A DNA stretch of 34,402 bases from Pseudolabrys sp. (lineage in GTDB: Bacteria > Pseudomonadota > Alphaproteobacteria > Rhizobiales > Xanthobacteraceae): NCBI GenBank assembly GCA_030655215.1, contig JAURVZ010000080.1, forward strand, positions 1 through 34,402, written 5' to 3'. Positions 9,458 through 16,848 of this stretch are shown in pieces. The number at the start of each line of letters is the position of its first letter. Position 1 is the first letter of the stretch. Below the pieces are notes generated by a model. That model did no database searches and was not told the origin of the DNA. It saw only the letters and a list, made by a program, of their open reading frames with translations. A program made the translations under genes and the position numbers.

Positions 9458-10359
9458 TCGAGGTTCTGCACCTGCTCGCGGAATTGCTCGACGACGCCTT
9501 TGAGCTCAAGCCCAATATTGGACAGGTCGAGATCATTGGCCTTGGCGGTCAGCGTATTCGATTCGCGGTTGAGTTCCTGCGCCAGAAAGTCGAGCTTGCG
9601 GCCGACCGCGCCGCCATCGCTGAGCAGCTTGCGCACCTGTTCGCCATGCGAGGCGAGCCGGTCGAGCTCTTCGCGAATGTCGGCCTTGGTGGCGAGCAGG
9701 ATCGCTTCCTGATGCAGCCGGTCGCTATCGAAGCGCTGCGAGGCTGACAGCAAGGCGGCGACCTGCTCGGCGAGACGCGCCTTGATCGCTTCCGCCTTGC
9801 GGCCGGGCGCGGCTTCAGCGCGCGCCGCCAGCGCCGCGATTTCATCGAGCCGGGTCATCAGCAACTTGCCGAGCGTCGCGCCTTCGGCACGGCGCATCAC
9901 GACAAGTTCGGCGAGCGTCGTAAAGAAGCCGGCGATGATTGCGCTTTCGGCGGCGCGGCGGTCGCCTTCGCTCTCGTCATCCTCGACGATTTCCATCACG
10001 CCTTTCAGCGACAGGATGCCGTCGAGCGTCGGACGATTGGCGCCGACGACTTTATCGTCGAGCCGGTCGAGCGCGGCGATCACGGCGGTGAGCACGGCCT
10101 CGTTGATCTTCACCGTCGGCTGCACGCCTTTGCGTTCGATGGTCAGGTTCGCATAAACGGTGCCGCGCAGCAGCGCGTCAGTCGCCGCCTTGCGCACCGG
10201 CCCTTCAACCGCGTCCCAGCCCGGCGGCAAACGGAAACGGACATCGAGCCCCTTGGCGTTGACCGACTTGATCTCCCAGCTCCACGCATAGGCGCCGCTG
10301 ACGCCTTGGCCGCGCGCGAAACCGGTCATGCTCGACAACTTAGCCGACGAATTGGCCAT
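9454..10359 (-). CDS. yicC: YicC-family endoribonuclease
   Basis: Member of the YicC/YloC family, described in E. coli and Bacillus as an endoribonuclease affecting RNA turnover. The 301-residue product has SSMTGFARGQG near the N-terminus (YicC N-terminal domain), DVRFRLPPGWD around residue 56, and a C-terminal DUF1732 region with GRKLDFLAQELNREANTL-like sequence (here GRKLDFLAQELNRESNTL) ending in [11 protein letters not shown], all typical. The ATG at 10359 is used; the ATG ten codons later, at SSMTGFAR, is an alternative. It lies 42 bases after mltG and overlaps gmk by four bases. Family assignment is strong; the substrate in this organism is unknown. Confidence 0.92.
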   Translation of the reverse strand: MANSSAKLSSMTGFARGQGVSGAYAWSWEIKSVNAKGLDVRFRLPPGWDAVEGPVRKAATDALLRGTVYANLTIERKGVQPTVKINEAVLTAVIAALDRLDDKVVGANRPTLDGILSLKGVMEIVEDDESEGDRRAAESAIIAGFFTTLAELVVMRRAEGATLGKLLMTRLDEIAALAARAEAAPGRKAEAIKARLAEQVAALLSASQRFDSDRLHQEAILLATKADIREELDRLASHGEQVRKLLSDGGAVGRKLDFLAQELNRESNTLTAKANDLDLSNIGLELKGVVEQFREQVQNLE

Positions 10360-10401
10360 AAGACTTCTCGTATTGGTCCGCAGTTTAAGAAAGCCGGAGC
10401 G

Positions 10402-11601
10402 CTAGCGCCGGGGCGCCGTCGGCGTCGTTGCCGGTGTGGTCGTGCGTCGCGCGGCCGGCGGCGGCTCGACCGGCGGCGGTTCGCCACGTTCGATGGCGCG
10501 CAGGCGCGCAACGTACTTCTGGTGATCGGCGTAGTTTTCGGTGAAGGCATGGCCGCCGGTGCCATCGGCGACGAAGTACAATTCCTTGGTCCGCGCCGGT
10601 GTCGCCGTTGCTTCAAGCGAGGCCTTGCCCGGATTGGCGATCGGGCCCGGCGGCAGACCGTCGATGACATAGGTGTTGTACGGCGTCGGCTGGTCGATTT
10701 CATTGCGCTGGATCGGACGGCCGAGCGCGCCTTTGCCGCCGGTCAGGCCATAAATGATGGTCGGATCGGATTGCAGACGCATCTTGGTCTTCAGGCGATT
10801 GACGAACACGGCGGCAACACGCGTGCGCTCATCCGGCTTGCCGGTTTCCTTCTCGACGATGGAGGCCAGAGTGACGAGTTGCTCCGGCGTCGTCAGCGGC
10901 AGATCGGGCGAACGGTGCGACCATGCTTCCTGCAACACGCGCTTATGCGCCTGCTGCATGCGCTGGATGATCGTGCCGCGCTCCATGCCGAGCGTGAATT
11001 TATACGTCTCCGGCAGCAACGTGCCTTCGCGCGGGATTTCGCGGATCTGCCCGGTCAGCGCCGTTGTCTCGAGCAAGCGCTGCACGATCTGCTCGGAGGT
11101 CAGGCCTTCGGCGACGGTGAAATTGTGCTGCACCACCTTGCCTTCAATCATCGTATCGACGACGTCGGACAGGCTGGCGTTCTTGGTGAATTGATATTCG
11201 CCGTATTTGAGCGAGCCGCGCACCTTGGCGCCACCCATGAACACCCAGGGACTATCAATAACACCTTCGCGCATCAGCACGTCGGAGATTTCCTTGATGC
11301 CGAGGCCATTCGAAATGTTGACGACCTTGTCCTCAGTGAGCGGACCGGGTTCTTCGAATTTCTGCTTGCCGTAATAGAGACCGCCGCCCGCGACGAGGGC
11401 GACAAGAACAAGGAAAGTAAAGATCGCATTGCCGACCATCACCACCGGATGGCGCACATGCCGCGAGCGGCGCACCGGTGCAGGCACGCGCTCCGGCTCA
11501 AGCAATGCGCGCGGCGAACGCGGCGGCTTGCTGGCCGGCGGTTGCGCGTCAGGCGGCGGCGGAACAGGTGTGCCGCCGTTCGGTGGGAAGTTGGAATTCA
11601 A
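10402..11601 (-). CDS. mltG: Endolytic murein transglycosylase MltG (start uncertain)
   Basis: Inner-membrane lytic transglycosylase of the YceG family that cuts nascent glycan strands and is thought to end their polymerisation. After a proline-rich cytoplasmic leader comes one membrane helix (HPVVMVGNAIFTFLVLVALV), a LysM-like periplasmic part, and the catalytic region with LLPETYKFTLG and LASIVEKETG; the glutamate in the latter corresponds to the proposed catalytic residue. The end has QSDPTIIYGL and a proline/threonine-rich tail. No in-frame ATG exists before the helix. I chose a TTG at 11601 preceded by GAGAGCGGA; a GTG at 11718 would add 39 residues lacking family character. The neighbours fabF upstream and yicC downstream are on the same strand. 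Confidence 0.88.
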   Translation of the reverse strand: MNSNFPPNGGTPVPPPPDAQPPASKPPRSPRALLEPERVPAPVRRSRHVRHPVVMVGNAIFTFLVLVALVAGGGLYYGKQKFEEPGPLTEDKVVNISNGLGIKEISDVLMREGVIDSPWVFMGGAKVRGSLKYGEYQFTKNASLSDVVDTMIEGKVVQHNFTVAEGLTSEQIVQRLLETTALTGQIREIPREGTLLPETYKFTLGMERGTIIQRMQQAHKRVLQEAWSHRSPDLPLTTPEQLVTLASIVEKETGKPDERTRVAAVFVNRLKTKMRLQSDPTIIYGLTGGKGALGRPIQRNEIDQPTPYNTYVIDGLPPGPIANPGKASLEATATPARTKELYFVADGTGGHAFTENYADHQKYVARLRAIERGEPPPVEPPPAARRTTTPATTPTAPRR

Positions 11602-11790
11602 AGGTCCGCTCTCACTCTCAGCCCCGCCCCCGCATCCGCCAGAGCGGAGCCGAAAACATAATCGGGTTCGTAGGTTAGAAACAATTATGGCGAAGCTGGG
11701 GTGCCTATGCCAGCCCACAATGGGCCGGCCGGGCAGTTCTCCCGCTTCCGGCGAGACCGGCCGGTGCCGGGTTATTGGCCGTTTTACTGG

Positions 11791-13056
11791 CTATTGAACG
11801 TGGCGGCGGAAGATCAGCGAGGCGTTGGTGCCGCCAAAACCGAACGAATTGGACAGCGCGACTTCAACCTCACGTTTGCGTGCGACGTTTGGCGTCAGGT
11901 CGATCGGAGTCTCAACCGACGGATTTTCCAGGTTGATGGTCGGCGGCACGATGCCGTCGCGCACAGCCAGGATCGAGAAAATCGCCTCAACCGCGCCGGC
12001 CGCGCCCAGCAAATGGCCGATGCAGGACTTGGTCGAGGACATCGACACGGTGCTGGCGGCGTTGCCGACCAGACGCTGCACGGCGCCCAGTTCGATCTCG
12101 TCGCCGAGCGGCGTCGAGGTGCCGTGCGCGTTGATGTAATCGATGTCGCCCGCGGTGATGCCGGCGCGCTTAATCGCCATGCTCATGCAGCGGTAAGCGC
12201 CATCGCCATCCGGAGACGGCGCGGTGATGTGATAGGCATCGCCCGACAGGCCATAGCCGACCAGTTCGGCGTAGATCTTGGCGCCGCGCGCCTTGGCGTG
12301 TTCAAGCTCTTCGAGAACGACGCAGCCGGCGCCCTCGCCCATGACGAAGCCATCGCGCGCCTTGTCGTAAGGCCGCGAGGCGCGGGTCGGGTCGTCATTG
12401 AAATTGGTCGACATCGCGCGCAGCGCGGAGAAGCCGGCCATCGCCATGCGGTTGACCGGAGATTCGGAGCCGCCGGCAACCATGACGTCGGCATCGCCGA
12501 GCGCGACCATGCGGGCGGCATCGCCAATGGCGTGCGCGCCGGTCGAACAGGCGGTGACCACCGCGTGGTTCGGGCCCTTCAGCCCGTGTTCGATCGAGAC
12601 GAAACCGGAAGCGAGATTGATGATGCGGCCGGGGATGAAGAACGGCGAGACGCGGCGCGGTCCCTTCTCGTGCAGGATGACCGCCATATCGGCGATGCCT
12701 TCAATGCCGCCAATGCCGGAGCCGATAACGACGCCGGTGGCGCACTGGTCTTCATGTGTCTTTGGATGCCAGCCGGCATCGTCGAGCGCCTGCTTGGCCG
12801 CGCACATGGCGAAGACGATGAAGTCATCGACCTTGCGCTGCTCCTTCGGCTCCATCCACTGGTCGGGATTGTAGGTGCCGTTGGTGCCGTCGCCACGCGG
12901 AATGACGCAGGCGATCTTGCAGGCAATGTCTTCGACTTCAAACGTGTCGATGCGTTTGGCGCCGCTCTCGCCTTTCAGCAAGCGGCTCCATGTGGTTTCG
13001 ACGCCGCATCCCAGCGGCGTCAGCATACCCATTCCGGTGACGACGACGCGTCTCAT
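11791..13056 (-). CDS. fabF: 3-oxoacyl-[acyl-carrier-protein] synthase II
   Basis: Condensing enzyme of type II fatty-acid synthesis; it adds two carbons from malonyl-ACP to acyl-ACP chains. The 421-residue protein from MRRVVVTGMGM has the full Cys-His-His triad: Cys170 in VVTACSTGAHAIG, His311 in INAHGTSTPLGD, and His348 in SCIGHLLGAAGA, with Lys343 just before it. The ATG at 13056 gives the normal family start; an upstream start would add 16 unrelated residues. It follows acpP by 135 bases on the same strand, in a fabD-fabG-acpP-fabF order well known from E. coli and alphaproteobacteria. Its product would act on the ACP encoded just before it. Confidence 0.97.
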   Translation of the reverse strand: MRRVVVTGMGMLTPLGCGVETTWSRLLKGESGAKRIDTFEVEDIACKIACVIPRGDGTNGTYNPDQWMEPKEQRKVDDFIVFAMCAAKQALDDAGWHPKTHEDQCATGVVIGSGIGGIEGIADMAVILHEKGPRRVSPFFIPGRIINLASGFVSIEHGLKGPNHAVVTACSTGAHAIGDAARMVALGDADVMVAGGSESPVNRMAMAGFSALRAMSTNFNDDPTRASRPYDKARDGFVMGEGAGCVVLEELEHAKARGAKIYAELVGYGLSGDAYHITAPSPDGDGAYRCMSMAIKRAGITAGDIDYINAHGTSTPLGDEIELGAVQRLVGNAASTVSMSSTKSCIGHLLGAAGAVEAIFSILAVRDGIVPPTINLENPSVETPIDLTPNVARKREVEVALSNSFGFGGTNASLIFRRHVQ

Positions 13057-13170
13057 ACCCGGCTCCACGCAAGTTCGCTCACGCAAACAGCCGGGCTCGC
13101 GCACATTGCGTAAGCCCGACTGCGCTTCGGCAACGCGCAGCCCAACAGCCCAAGACGATCAAAGCTGTTG

Positions 13171-13197
13171 AGCTGAGGCGTCAGCGTCCGCTCAGCT
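13171..13197 (-). other. Stem-loop overlapping the acpP stop codon
   Basis: On the minus strand AGCTGAG (13197-13191) pairs with CTCAGCT (13177-13171) across a 13-base loop. The stem begins within the last acpP codons and includes its stop. No T-run follows in the direction of acpP transcription, so it may only attenuate or protect the 3' end of an abundant acpP message while allowing read-through to fabF. This role is inferred. Confidence 0.4.
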
Positions 13198-13431
13198 TTT
13201 CGCGTTTTTTTCGAGGAATTTAACAGCATCGCCGACGGTGAGAATGGTTTCGGCGGCATCGTCCGGAATTTCGCATCCGAACTCTTCCTCGAAAGCCATC
13301 ACGAGCTCGACGGTGTCGAGACTGTCGGCGCCAAGATCATCGATGAAGCTCGCTGCTTCGGTCACCTTGTCGGGTTCAACGCCAAGATGCTCCACGACGA
13401 TCTTCTTGACCCGCTCGGCAATGTCACTCAT
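13192..13431 (-). CDS. acpP: Acyl carrier protein
   Basis: Small acidic carrier that holds growing acyl chains on a phosphopantetheine arm. The 79-residue product starts [18 protein letters not shown] and carries the attachment site [11 protein letters not shown], with the modified serine at residue 37, followed by [14 protein letters not shown], the conserved second half. A longer open frame upstream adds 19 residues and is rejected, because the ATG at 13431 gives the standard ACP length. It is flanked by fabG upstream (259-base gap with its own probable promoter) and fabF downstream. The larger gaps on both sides suggest that acpP can be expressed more strongly than its neighbours, as is usual for ACP. 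Confidence 0.97.
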   Translation of the reverse strand: MSDIAERVKKIVVEHLGVEPDKVTEAASFIDDLGADSLDTVELVMAFEEEFGCEIPDDAAETILTVGDAVKFLEKNAKS

Positions 13432-13531
13432 CGGTATAACCTCGTGCTTTTTTAATTTGGGCTGCAACCCGGATCGGATCGCAACCATCGCGGTTCGGCC
13501 TCGTCGTGGTGACGGTGGCTAAGACGACATT

Positions 13532-13560
13532 GGATCGCGGATTTCTCTGTCAGAAGTCAA
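13532..13560 (-). promoter_or_regulatory. Candidate acpP promoter
   Basis: On the minus strand TTGACT (13560-13555) is a good -35 element. The -10 region, around GATCCAAT at the right distance, is weak, as often seen in alphaproteobacteria. It lies about 100 bases before the acpP ATG, in the 259-base gap after fabG. Only sequence resemblance supports it. Confidence 0.3.
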
Positions 13561-13690
13561 GAGACCTGTCCGCCATCGGCCGCCCCAGCCGGGCCGAAAA
13601 TCGGTTACCATACTTCATTTGCGTTTGCTAGCGCGCCCCAGCGTAGCCCGGTGGACGGCCAAAAGCCAAGCAATTCCAAAGCATATCCAA

Positions 13691-14428
13691 CTAGAACATC
13701 GCCATTCCGCCATTGACGTGGATGGTCTGGCCGGTGACGTATTGGGCCTCGTCCGAGGCCAGATAGACCGCAGCTGCAGCAATATCGGCAGGCTGGCCGA
13801 GCTTGCGCGACGGAACCTTGTCGAGAATGCCCTCACGCTGTTTGTCATTGAGCTTGTCGATCATCGGGCTGGCAATAACGCCCGGCGCGATGCAATTGGC
13901 GGTGACATTGCGCTTGGCATATTCAGCCGCGACAGACTTGATCATGCCGACCATGCCGGCTTTCGCCGCGGTGTAATTGCCCTGCCCCGGATTGCCGGTG
14001 AAACCGACCACCGACGAAATGGCGATGATGCGGCCCCAACGGCGCCGCATCATCGTCGTGACGGCAGCGCGGGTCAGACGGAATGTTGCTGTCAGATTGA
14101 CGGCAATGACGCGGTCCCAGTCTTCATCCTTCAACTGCACAAACAGATTGTCGCGGTTCATGCCGGCATTGGCGACCAGGATGTCGAGCCGGCTCATCGC
14201 TGCTTCGGCTTCCGGCACCAGCTTCTCGACGGCAGTCATGTCGGACAGATCGCAGGGCAGCACATGAACGCGGTCGCCGAGTTCGCCGGCCAATTGGTCG
14301 AGCTGTTCGCGGCGTGTGCCGGACAGCGCGACGGTCGCGCCTTGTGCATGCAGCGCGCGCGCAATGCCGCCACCAATCGAGCCGCTGGCGCCGGTCACCA
14401 GCGCGGTCTTACCGCCTAAATCGAACAT
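13691..14428 (-). CDS. fabG: 3-oxoacyl-[acyl-carrier-protein] reductase
   Basis: NADPH-dependent reductase of the fatty-acid elongation cycle, a classical short-chain dehydrogenase. The 245-residue product shows the cofactor loop TGASGSIGGGIA (residues 12-23), LVANAGMNRDNL, and the catalytic serine at 138/139, Tyr152 and Lys156 in NYTAAKAG, then the FabG-specific CIAPGVIASPMIDKL and a C-terminal VNGGMAMF. Gene position decides between FabG and other dehydrogenases: its ATG overlaps the fabD stop by one base (TAATG), and acpP and fabF follow. Length and motifs match E. coli FabG closely. Confidence 0.96.
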   Translation of the reverse strand: MFDLGGKTALVTGASGSIGGGIARALHAQGATVALSGTRREQLDQLAGELGDRVHVLPCDLSDMTAVEKLVPEAEAAMSRLDILVANAGMNRDNLFVQLKDEDWDRVIAVNLTATFRLTRAAVTTMMRRRWGRIIAISSVVGFTGNPGQGNYTAAKAGMVGMIKSVAAEYAKRNVTANCIAPGVIASPMIDKLNDKQREGILDKVPSRKLGQPADIAAAAVYLASDEAQYVTGQTIHVNGGMAMF

Positions 14429-15375
14429 TACGCATTTCTCCCGGCTTTAAACGTAGCAACATCTTCAGGCGTTCCGATCGCGGCAAGCTTGGCGCCATCG
14501 GCGATGCGCTTGATCAGGCCGCTCAGCACCTTGCCGGCGCCGATCTCGTAAAACGACGTGACGCCTTCGCTTGCCATATAGGCCACCGATTCGCGCCAGC
14601 GCACCGTGCCGGTCACCTGCGCGACCAATGACTTCACGATCTCGGCTGGTTCGCTAATGGCGCTGGCCAATACATTGGCCACTACCGGCGCCGCCGGCTT
14701 GTTGACCTGCACCTTGGACAAAGCTTCCGCCATCACATCGGCGGCCGGCTGCATCAACGAACAATGAAACGGCGCCGACACCGTCAACAACATGGCGCGC
14801 TTGGCGCCTTTGGCTTTCGCGATTTCGACGGCGCGTTCAACCGCAGCCTTGTCGCCGGAAACAACAACTTGCCCGCCGCCATTATCATTGGCCGCCTGAC
14901 AAATCTGCCCTTGAGCCGCTTCAGCAGCGACCGCAACGGCGGCATCGAACTCGAGCCCGATGATCGCCGCCATGGCGCCAGCGCCGACGGGAACGGCTTT
15001 TTGCATCGCCTGCCCGCGGGTGCGCAGGAGACGGGCCGTATCGGCAATGCTGAAGGTGCCGGCAGCGCAAAGCGCCGAATATTCGCCGAGCGAATGGCCG
15101 GCGACGAATTTGGCGTCGCGGGCGAGATCGAGCCCGGCTTCGGATTGCAGGACGCGGATGACGGCCAGCGACACCGCCATCAAGGCCGGCTGGGCATTCT
15201 CCGTCAGCGTCAGGGTCTCGATCGGGCCCTCGAAGATGATGCTGGAGAGCTTGGCTCCAAGCGCGTCATCGACCTCGGTAAATACCGCCTGAGCGGCGGG
15301 GAAAGCATCCGCCAGCGCCTTGCCCATGCCGACTGTCTGACTGCCCTGGCCCGGAAATACGAACGCGACCGACAT
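14428..15375 (-). CDS. fabD: Malonyl-CoA:ACP transacylase
   Basis: Transfers malonyl groups from CoA to ACP, supplying the extender unit for the fab enzymes encoded next to it. The 315-residue product begins MSVAFVFPGQGSQTVGMG, carries the nucleophile Ser95 in GHSLGEYSAL, a GQAMQKAV segment with the family arginine just before it, and the catalytic His204 in APFHCSLM, and ends with the usual EIGAGKVLSGL region. The ATG at 15375 is chosen over a start 22 codons upstream because the family begins at this point. It leads the fab cluster and is divergent from the small gene at 15510, so the 134 bases between them should hold its promoter. Confidence 0.96.
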   Translation of the reverse strand: MSVAFVFPGQGSQTVGMGKALADAFPAAQAVFTEVDDALGAKLSSIIFEGPIETLTLTENAQPALMAVSLAVIRVLQSEAGLDLARDAKFVAGHSLGEYSALCAAGTFSIADTARLLRTRGQAMQKAVPVGAGAMAAIIGLEFDAAVAVAAEAAQGQICQAANDNGGGQVVVSGDKAAVERAVEIAKAKGAKRAMLLTVSAPFHCSLMQPAADVMAEALSKVQVNKPAAPVVANVLASAISEPAEIVKSLVAQVTGTVRWRESVAYMASEGVTSFYEIGAGKVLSGLIKRIADGAKLAAIGTPEDVATFKAGRNA

Positions 15376-15509
15376 GCTATCGCCTTGTCCCTGAATTGAT
15401 ATTTTCGGGCCGAAAGACACCTGTGCGGCCGGTTCTGTCAACTGTCACTCCCTCAAAGTGAACAGTTCCCGGTAACCAACCTAAAAGACTCAAGCGCTAG
15501 GTTCCGCCC

Positions 15510-15746
15510 ATGAGCGACCTGGCCACTGAGGACGATATTGCACGCGCCCGGACCGATCCGGCGTTCCGGCAGCAATTGCTCGCCCACAGCCTGGAAAGGC
15601 TGCTGGCGGCCCTCAATACGATGCGCAAGAACGGCGACGCCGACCCGGACAGCGCCCGCCAGATCCGGGAAGGCGTCGATCTGGCCGTGAAACTGGCCGA
15701 CCGGCTGCATGAGAAAGACCGCGGCGGCGGTTCCAAGGTCGCCTAG
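15510..15746 (+). CDS. Small conserved-looking protein of unknown function
   Basis: I do not recognise a named family. The 78-residue product (MSDLATEDDIARARTDPAF at the start) has no membrane segment or signal peptide. It is rich in Ala, Arg, Asp and Leu, and reads as two or three amphipathic helices: a helix with QQLLAHSLERLLAALNTMRK and a second with ARQIREGVDLAVKLADRLHEK, ending in a glycine-rich tail. Composition and heptad-like leucines suggest a small helical, perhaps dimeric, soluble protein. The frame is open with normal codon use, the start is an ATG, and the gap to fabD is typical of a divergent promoter. It precedes the rpsF promoter by about 50 bases. I believe similar small proteins occur in related genomes, but this needs a search. 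Confidence 0.65.
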   Translation: MSDLATEDDIARARTDPAFRQQLLAHSLERLLAALNTMRKNGDADPDSARQIREGVDLAVKLADRLHEKDRGGGSKVA

Positions 15747-15795
15747 AGCCTGCCAAAGCGGGTTCCCCAAGCCACAGATAACCGGGCCGGATTGC

Positions 15796-15823
15796 TTGCC
15801 TTTTGCGCCGAACGCCCTATAAA
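15796..15823 (+). promoter_or_regulatory. Candidate sigma-70 promoter of the rpsF operon
   Basis: TTGCCT (15796-15801) and TATAAA (15818-15823) are separated by 16 bases. A transcript starting about seven bases later would have a leader of about 170 bases before rpsF, which would include the stem-loops described below. Match quality is good for this GC-rich background. Confidence 0.5.
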
Positions 15824-15850
15824 CCGCGCATCTTCCGACGGACTTGGTTG

Positions 15851-15952
15851 GGGACTGAACGGACGGCCGGTTAATCCCGGTAGGGCGTAATTGCCCGGCG
15901 TCCCGTGTTTCCGCCTTCGACGCAGTTTCGAGCCTTTCCCGAAAGGCTCGAA
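15851..15952 (+). promoter_or_regulatory. Structured leader of the S6-S18-L9 operon
   Basis: Two structured parts lie in the untranslated leader of rpsF. The first is an outer pairing of GGGAC (15851-15855) with GTCCC (15900-15904) enclosing CCGG and GGGC/GCCC (15883-15896) hairpins. The second is a near-perfect hairpin in which TTCGAGCCTTT (15927-15937) pairs with AAAGGCTCGAA (15942-15952) over a CCCG loop. Many bacteria carry an RNA element in this place that binds the S6:S18 complex for feedback control, with an unpaired CCG. Whether either structure is that element is inference. Confidence 0.5.
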
Positions 15953-15997
15953 GGGCTAGGCGCCAGGGTCGCGGATATAACAAGGGAAAGGCATTTC

Positions 15998-16450
15998 ATG
16001 CCATTGTACGAGCACGTCTATCTCGCACGCCAGGATCTGAGCGTGCAGCAGGTCGAGGAATTGACCGCGAAGTTGTCCGCCGTCATCACCGACGCCGGCG
16101 GCAAGATCACCAAGAACGAGTATTGGGGCCTCAAGTCCCTCTCCTATCGCATTAGCAAGAACCGCAAGGCGCATCTCACGCTGCTCAACGTCGACGCTCC
16201 GTCAGCCGCGCTGGCCGAAGTCGAACGCCAGGAGCGTTTGAGCGAAGATTGCCTGCGTTATCTGACCATCCGCGTTGAAGAGCTGGAAGAAGGCCCTTCG
16301 GCAATGATGCGCAAATCCGATCGTGACGATCGCGGTGACCGTGGCGACCGCGGTGATCGTGGCGACCGCGGCGGCGACCGTGGTGGACGCGGCGGCGAAC
16401 GCCGCCCGCGCCGCGACGACGATTCTCAAGACGCTTCGGCGGAGGACTAA
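15998..16450 (+). CDS. rpsF: 30S ribosomal protein S6
   Basis: Small-subunit platform protein that binds 16S rRNA together with S18. The 150-residue product starts [22 protein letters not shown] and continues through [16 protein letters not shown] and [15 protein letters not shown], the standard S6 fold ending near residue 100. Beyond this is an acidic/basic tail of repeated Asp-Arg-Gly units (from about residue 107) ending SQDASAED, longer than the tail of many S6 proteins. AAGGGAAAGG at 15982-15991, six bases before the ATG, fixes the start; a frame extending upstream to 15905 crosses the leader hairpin and is not coding. rpsR follows after three bases. Confidence 0.97.
   Translation: MPLYEHVYLARQDLSVQQVEELTAKLSAVITDAGGKITKNEYWGLKSLSYRISKNRKAHLTLLNVDAPSAALAEVERQERLSEDCLRYLTIRVEELEEGPSAMMRKSDRDDRGDRGDRGDRGDRGGDRGGRGGERRPRRDDDSQDASAED
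16321..16410 (+). repeat. In-frame tandem repeat encoding Asp-Arg-Gly units in S6
   Basis: The sequence alternates near-identical 9-base units of the form GACCGTGGC / GATCGCGGT, coding D-R-G triplets, then degenerates to G-G-D-R and G-G-R. It preserves the reading frame and lies wholly inside rpsF. Such units may change copy number by slippage, but only one allele is visible. Confidence 0.75.
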
Positions 16451-16453
16451 ACC

Positions 16454-16729
16454 ATGGCATTCGGATCATCCCAAGGTGCTGGTGGCGGCGGTGGAGCCGG
16501 TGGCGCGCGTCGTCCCTTCTTTCGTCGTCGCAAGACCTGCCCGTTCACGGGCGAAGGCGCACCGAAGATCGACTACAAGGACGTGAAGCTGTTGCAGCGT
16601 TACGTGTCCGAGCGCGGCAAGATTGTGCCCTCCCGCATCACTGCGGTGTCGGCCAAGAAGCAGCGCGAACTGGCCCAGGCGATCAAGCGTTCGCGCTTCC
16701 TCGGTCTGCTGCCCTACGTTATCCGCTAG
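16454..16729 (+). CDS. rpsR: 30S ribosomal protein S18
   Basis: Small-subunit platform protein and S6 partner. The 91-residue product has a glycine-rich start (residues 4-17), then [26 protein letters not shown] and a [24 protein letters not shown] segment ending LLPYVIR, the family C-terminus. A GGAGG sequence at 16441-16445, inside the end of rpsF and eight bases before the ATG, supports the start. Only one cysteine is visible (in TCPF), so this is unlikely to be the zinc-binding form with four cysteines. The three-base spacing to rpsF implies joint translation. Confidence 0.97.
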   Translation: MAFGSSQGAGGGGGAGGARRPFFRRRKTCPFTGEGAPKIDYKDVKLLQRYVSERGKIVPSRITAVSAKKQRELAQAIKRSRFLGLLPYVIR

Positions 16730-16747
16730 TAGCGAATATGAAAATGG

Positions 16748-16780
16748 ATTCCGGGTTCGCGCTATCGCGCGCCCCGGAAT
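16748..16780. repeat. REP-like intergenic hairpin
   Basis: ATTCCGGG (16748-16755) pairs with CCCGGAAT (16773-16780), and CGCGC (16758-16762) pairs inside with GCGCG (16767-16771) over a TATC loop. The downstream flank GACG completes a CCCCGGAATGACG end that I recognise as a very common dispersed palindromic unit in Bradyrhizobium-type genomes. It sits between rpsR and the DUF2232 gene. Lacking a T-run, it is not a typical terminator but could stabilise the upstream message or reduce read-through. Confidence 0.65.
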
Positions 16781-16848
16781 GACGAAGTTAGATGGTTGGG
16801 AGGGCATAACTGCCCTCTCTAACCGCTCTCGCAGCGGGACAGCTCGTG

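Noticed and set aside
11701..13113. 470-codon plus-strand frame opposite fabF
   Set aside because: The fabF triad residues and family length are clear on the minus strand; the plus-strand frame has no known motif.
15905..15997. Upstream extension of rpsF
   Set aside because: It would translate through the leader hairpin; the ATG at 15998 has a strong ribosome site and the normal S6 beginning.
16321..16410. Short direct repeats considered as a CRISPR array
   Set aside because: The 9-base units have no spacers, keep the rpsF frame and encode the S6 tail.
16748..16780. Hairpin after rpsR considered as a rho-independent terminator
   Set aside because: No T-run follows the stem on either strand; a REP-like unit is more likely.
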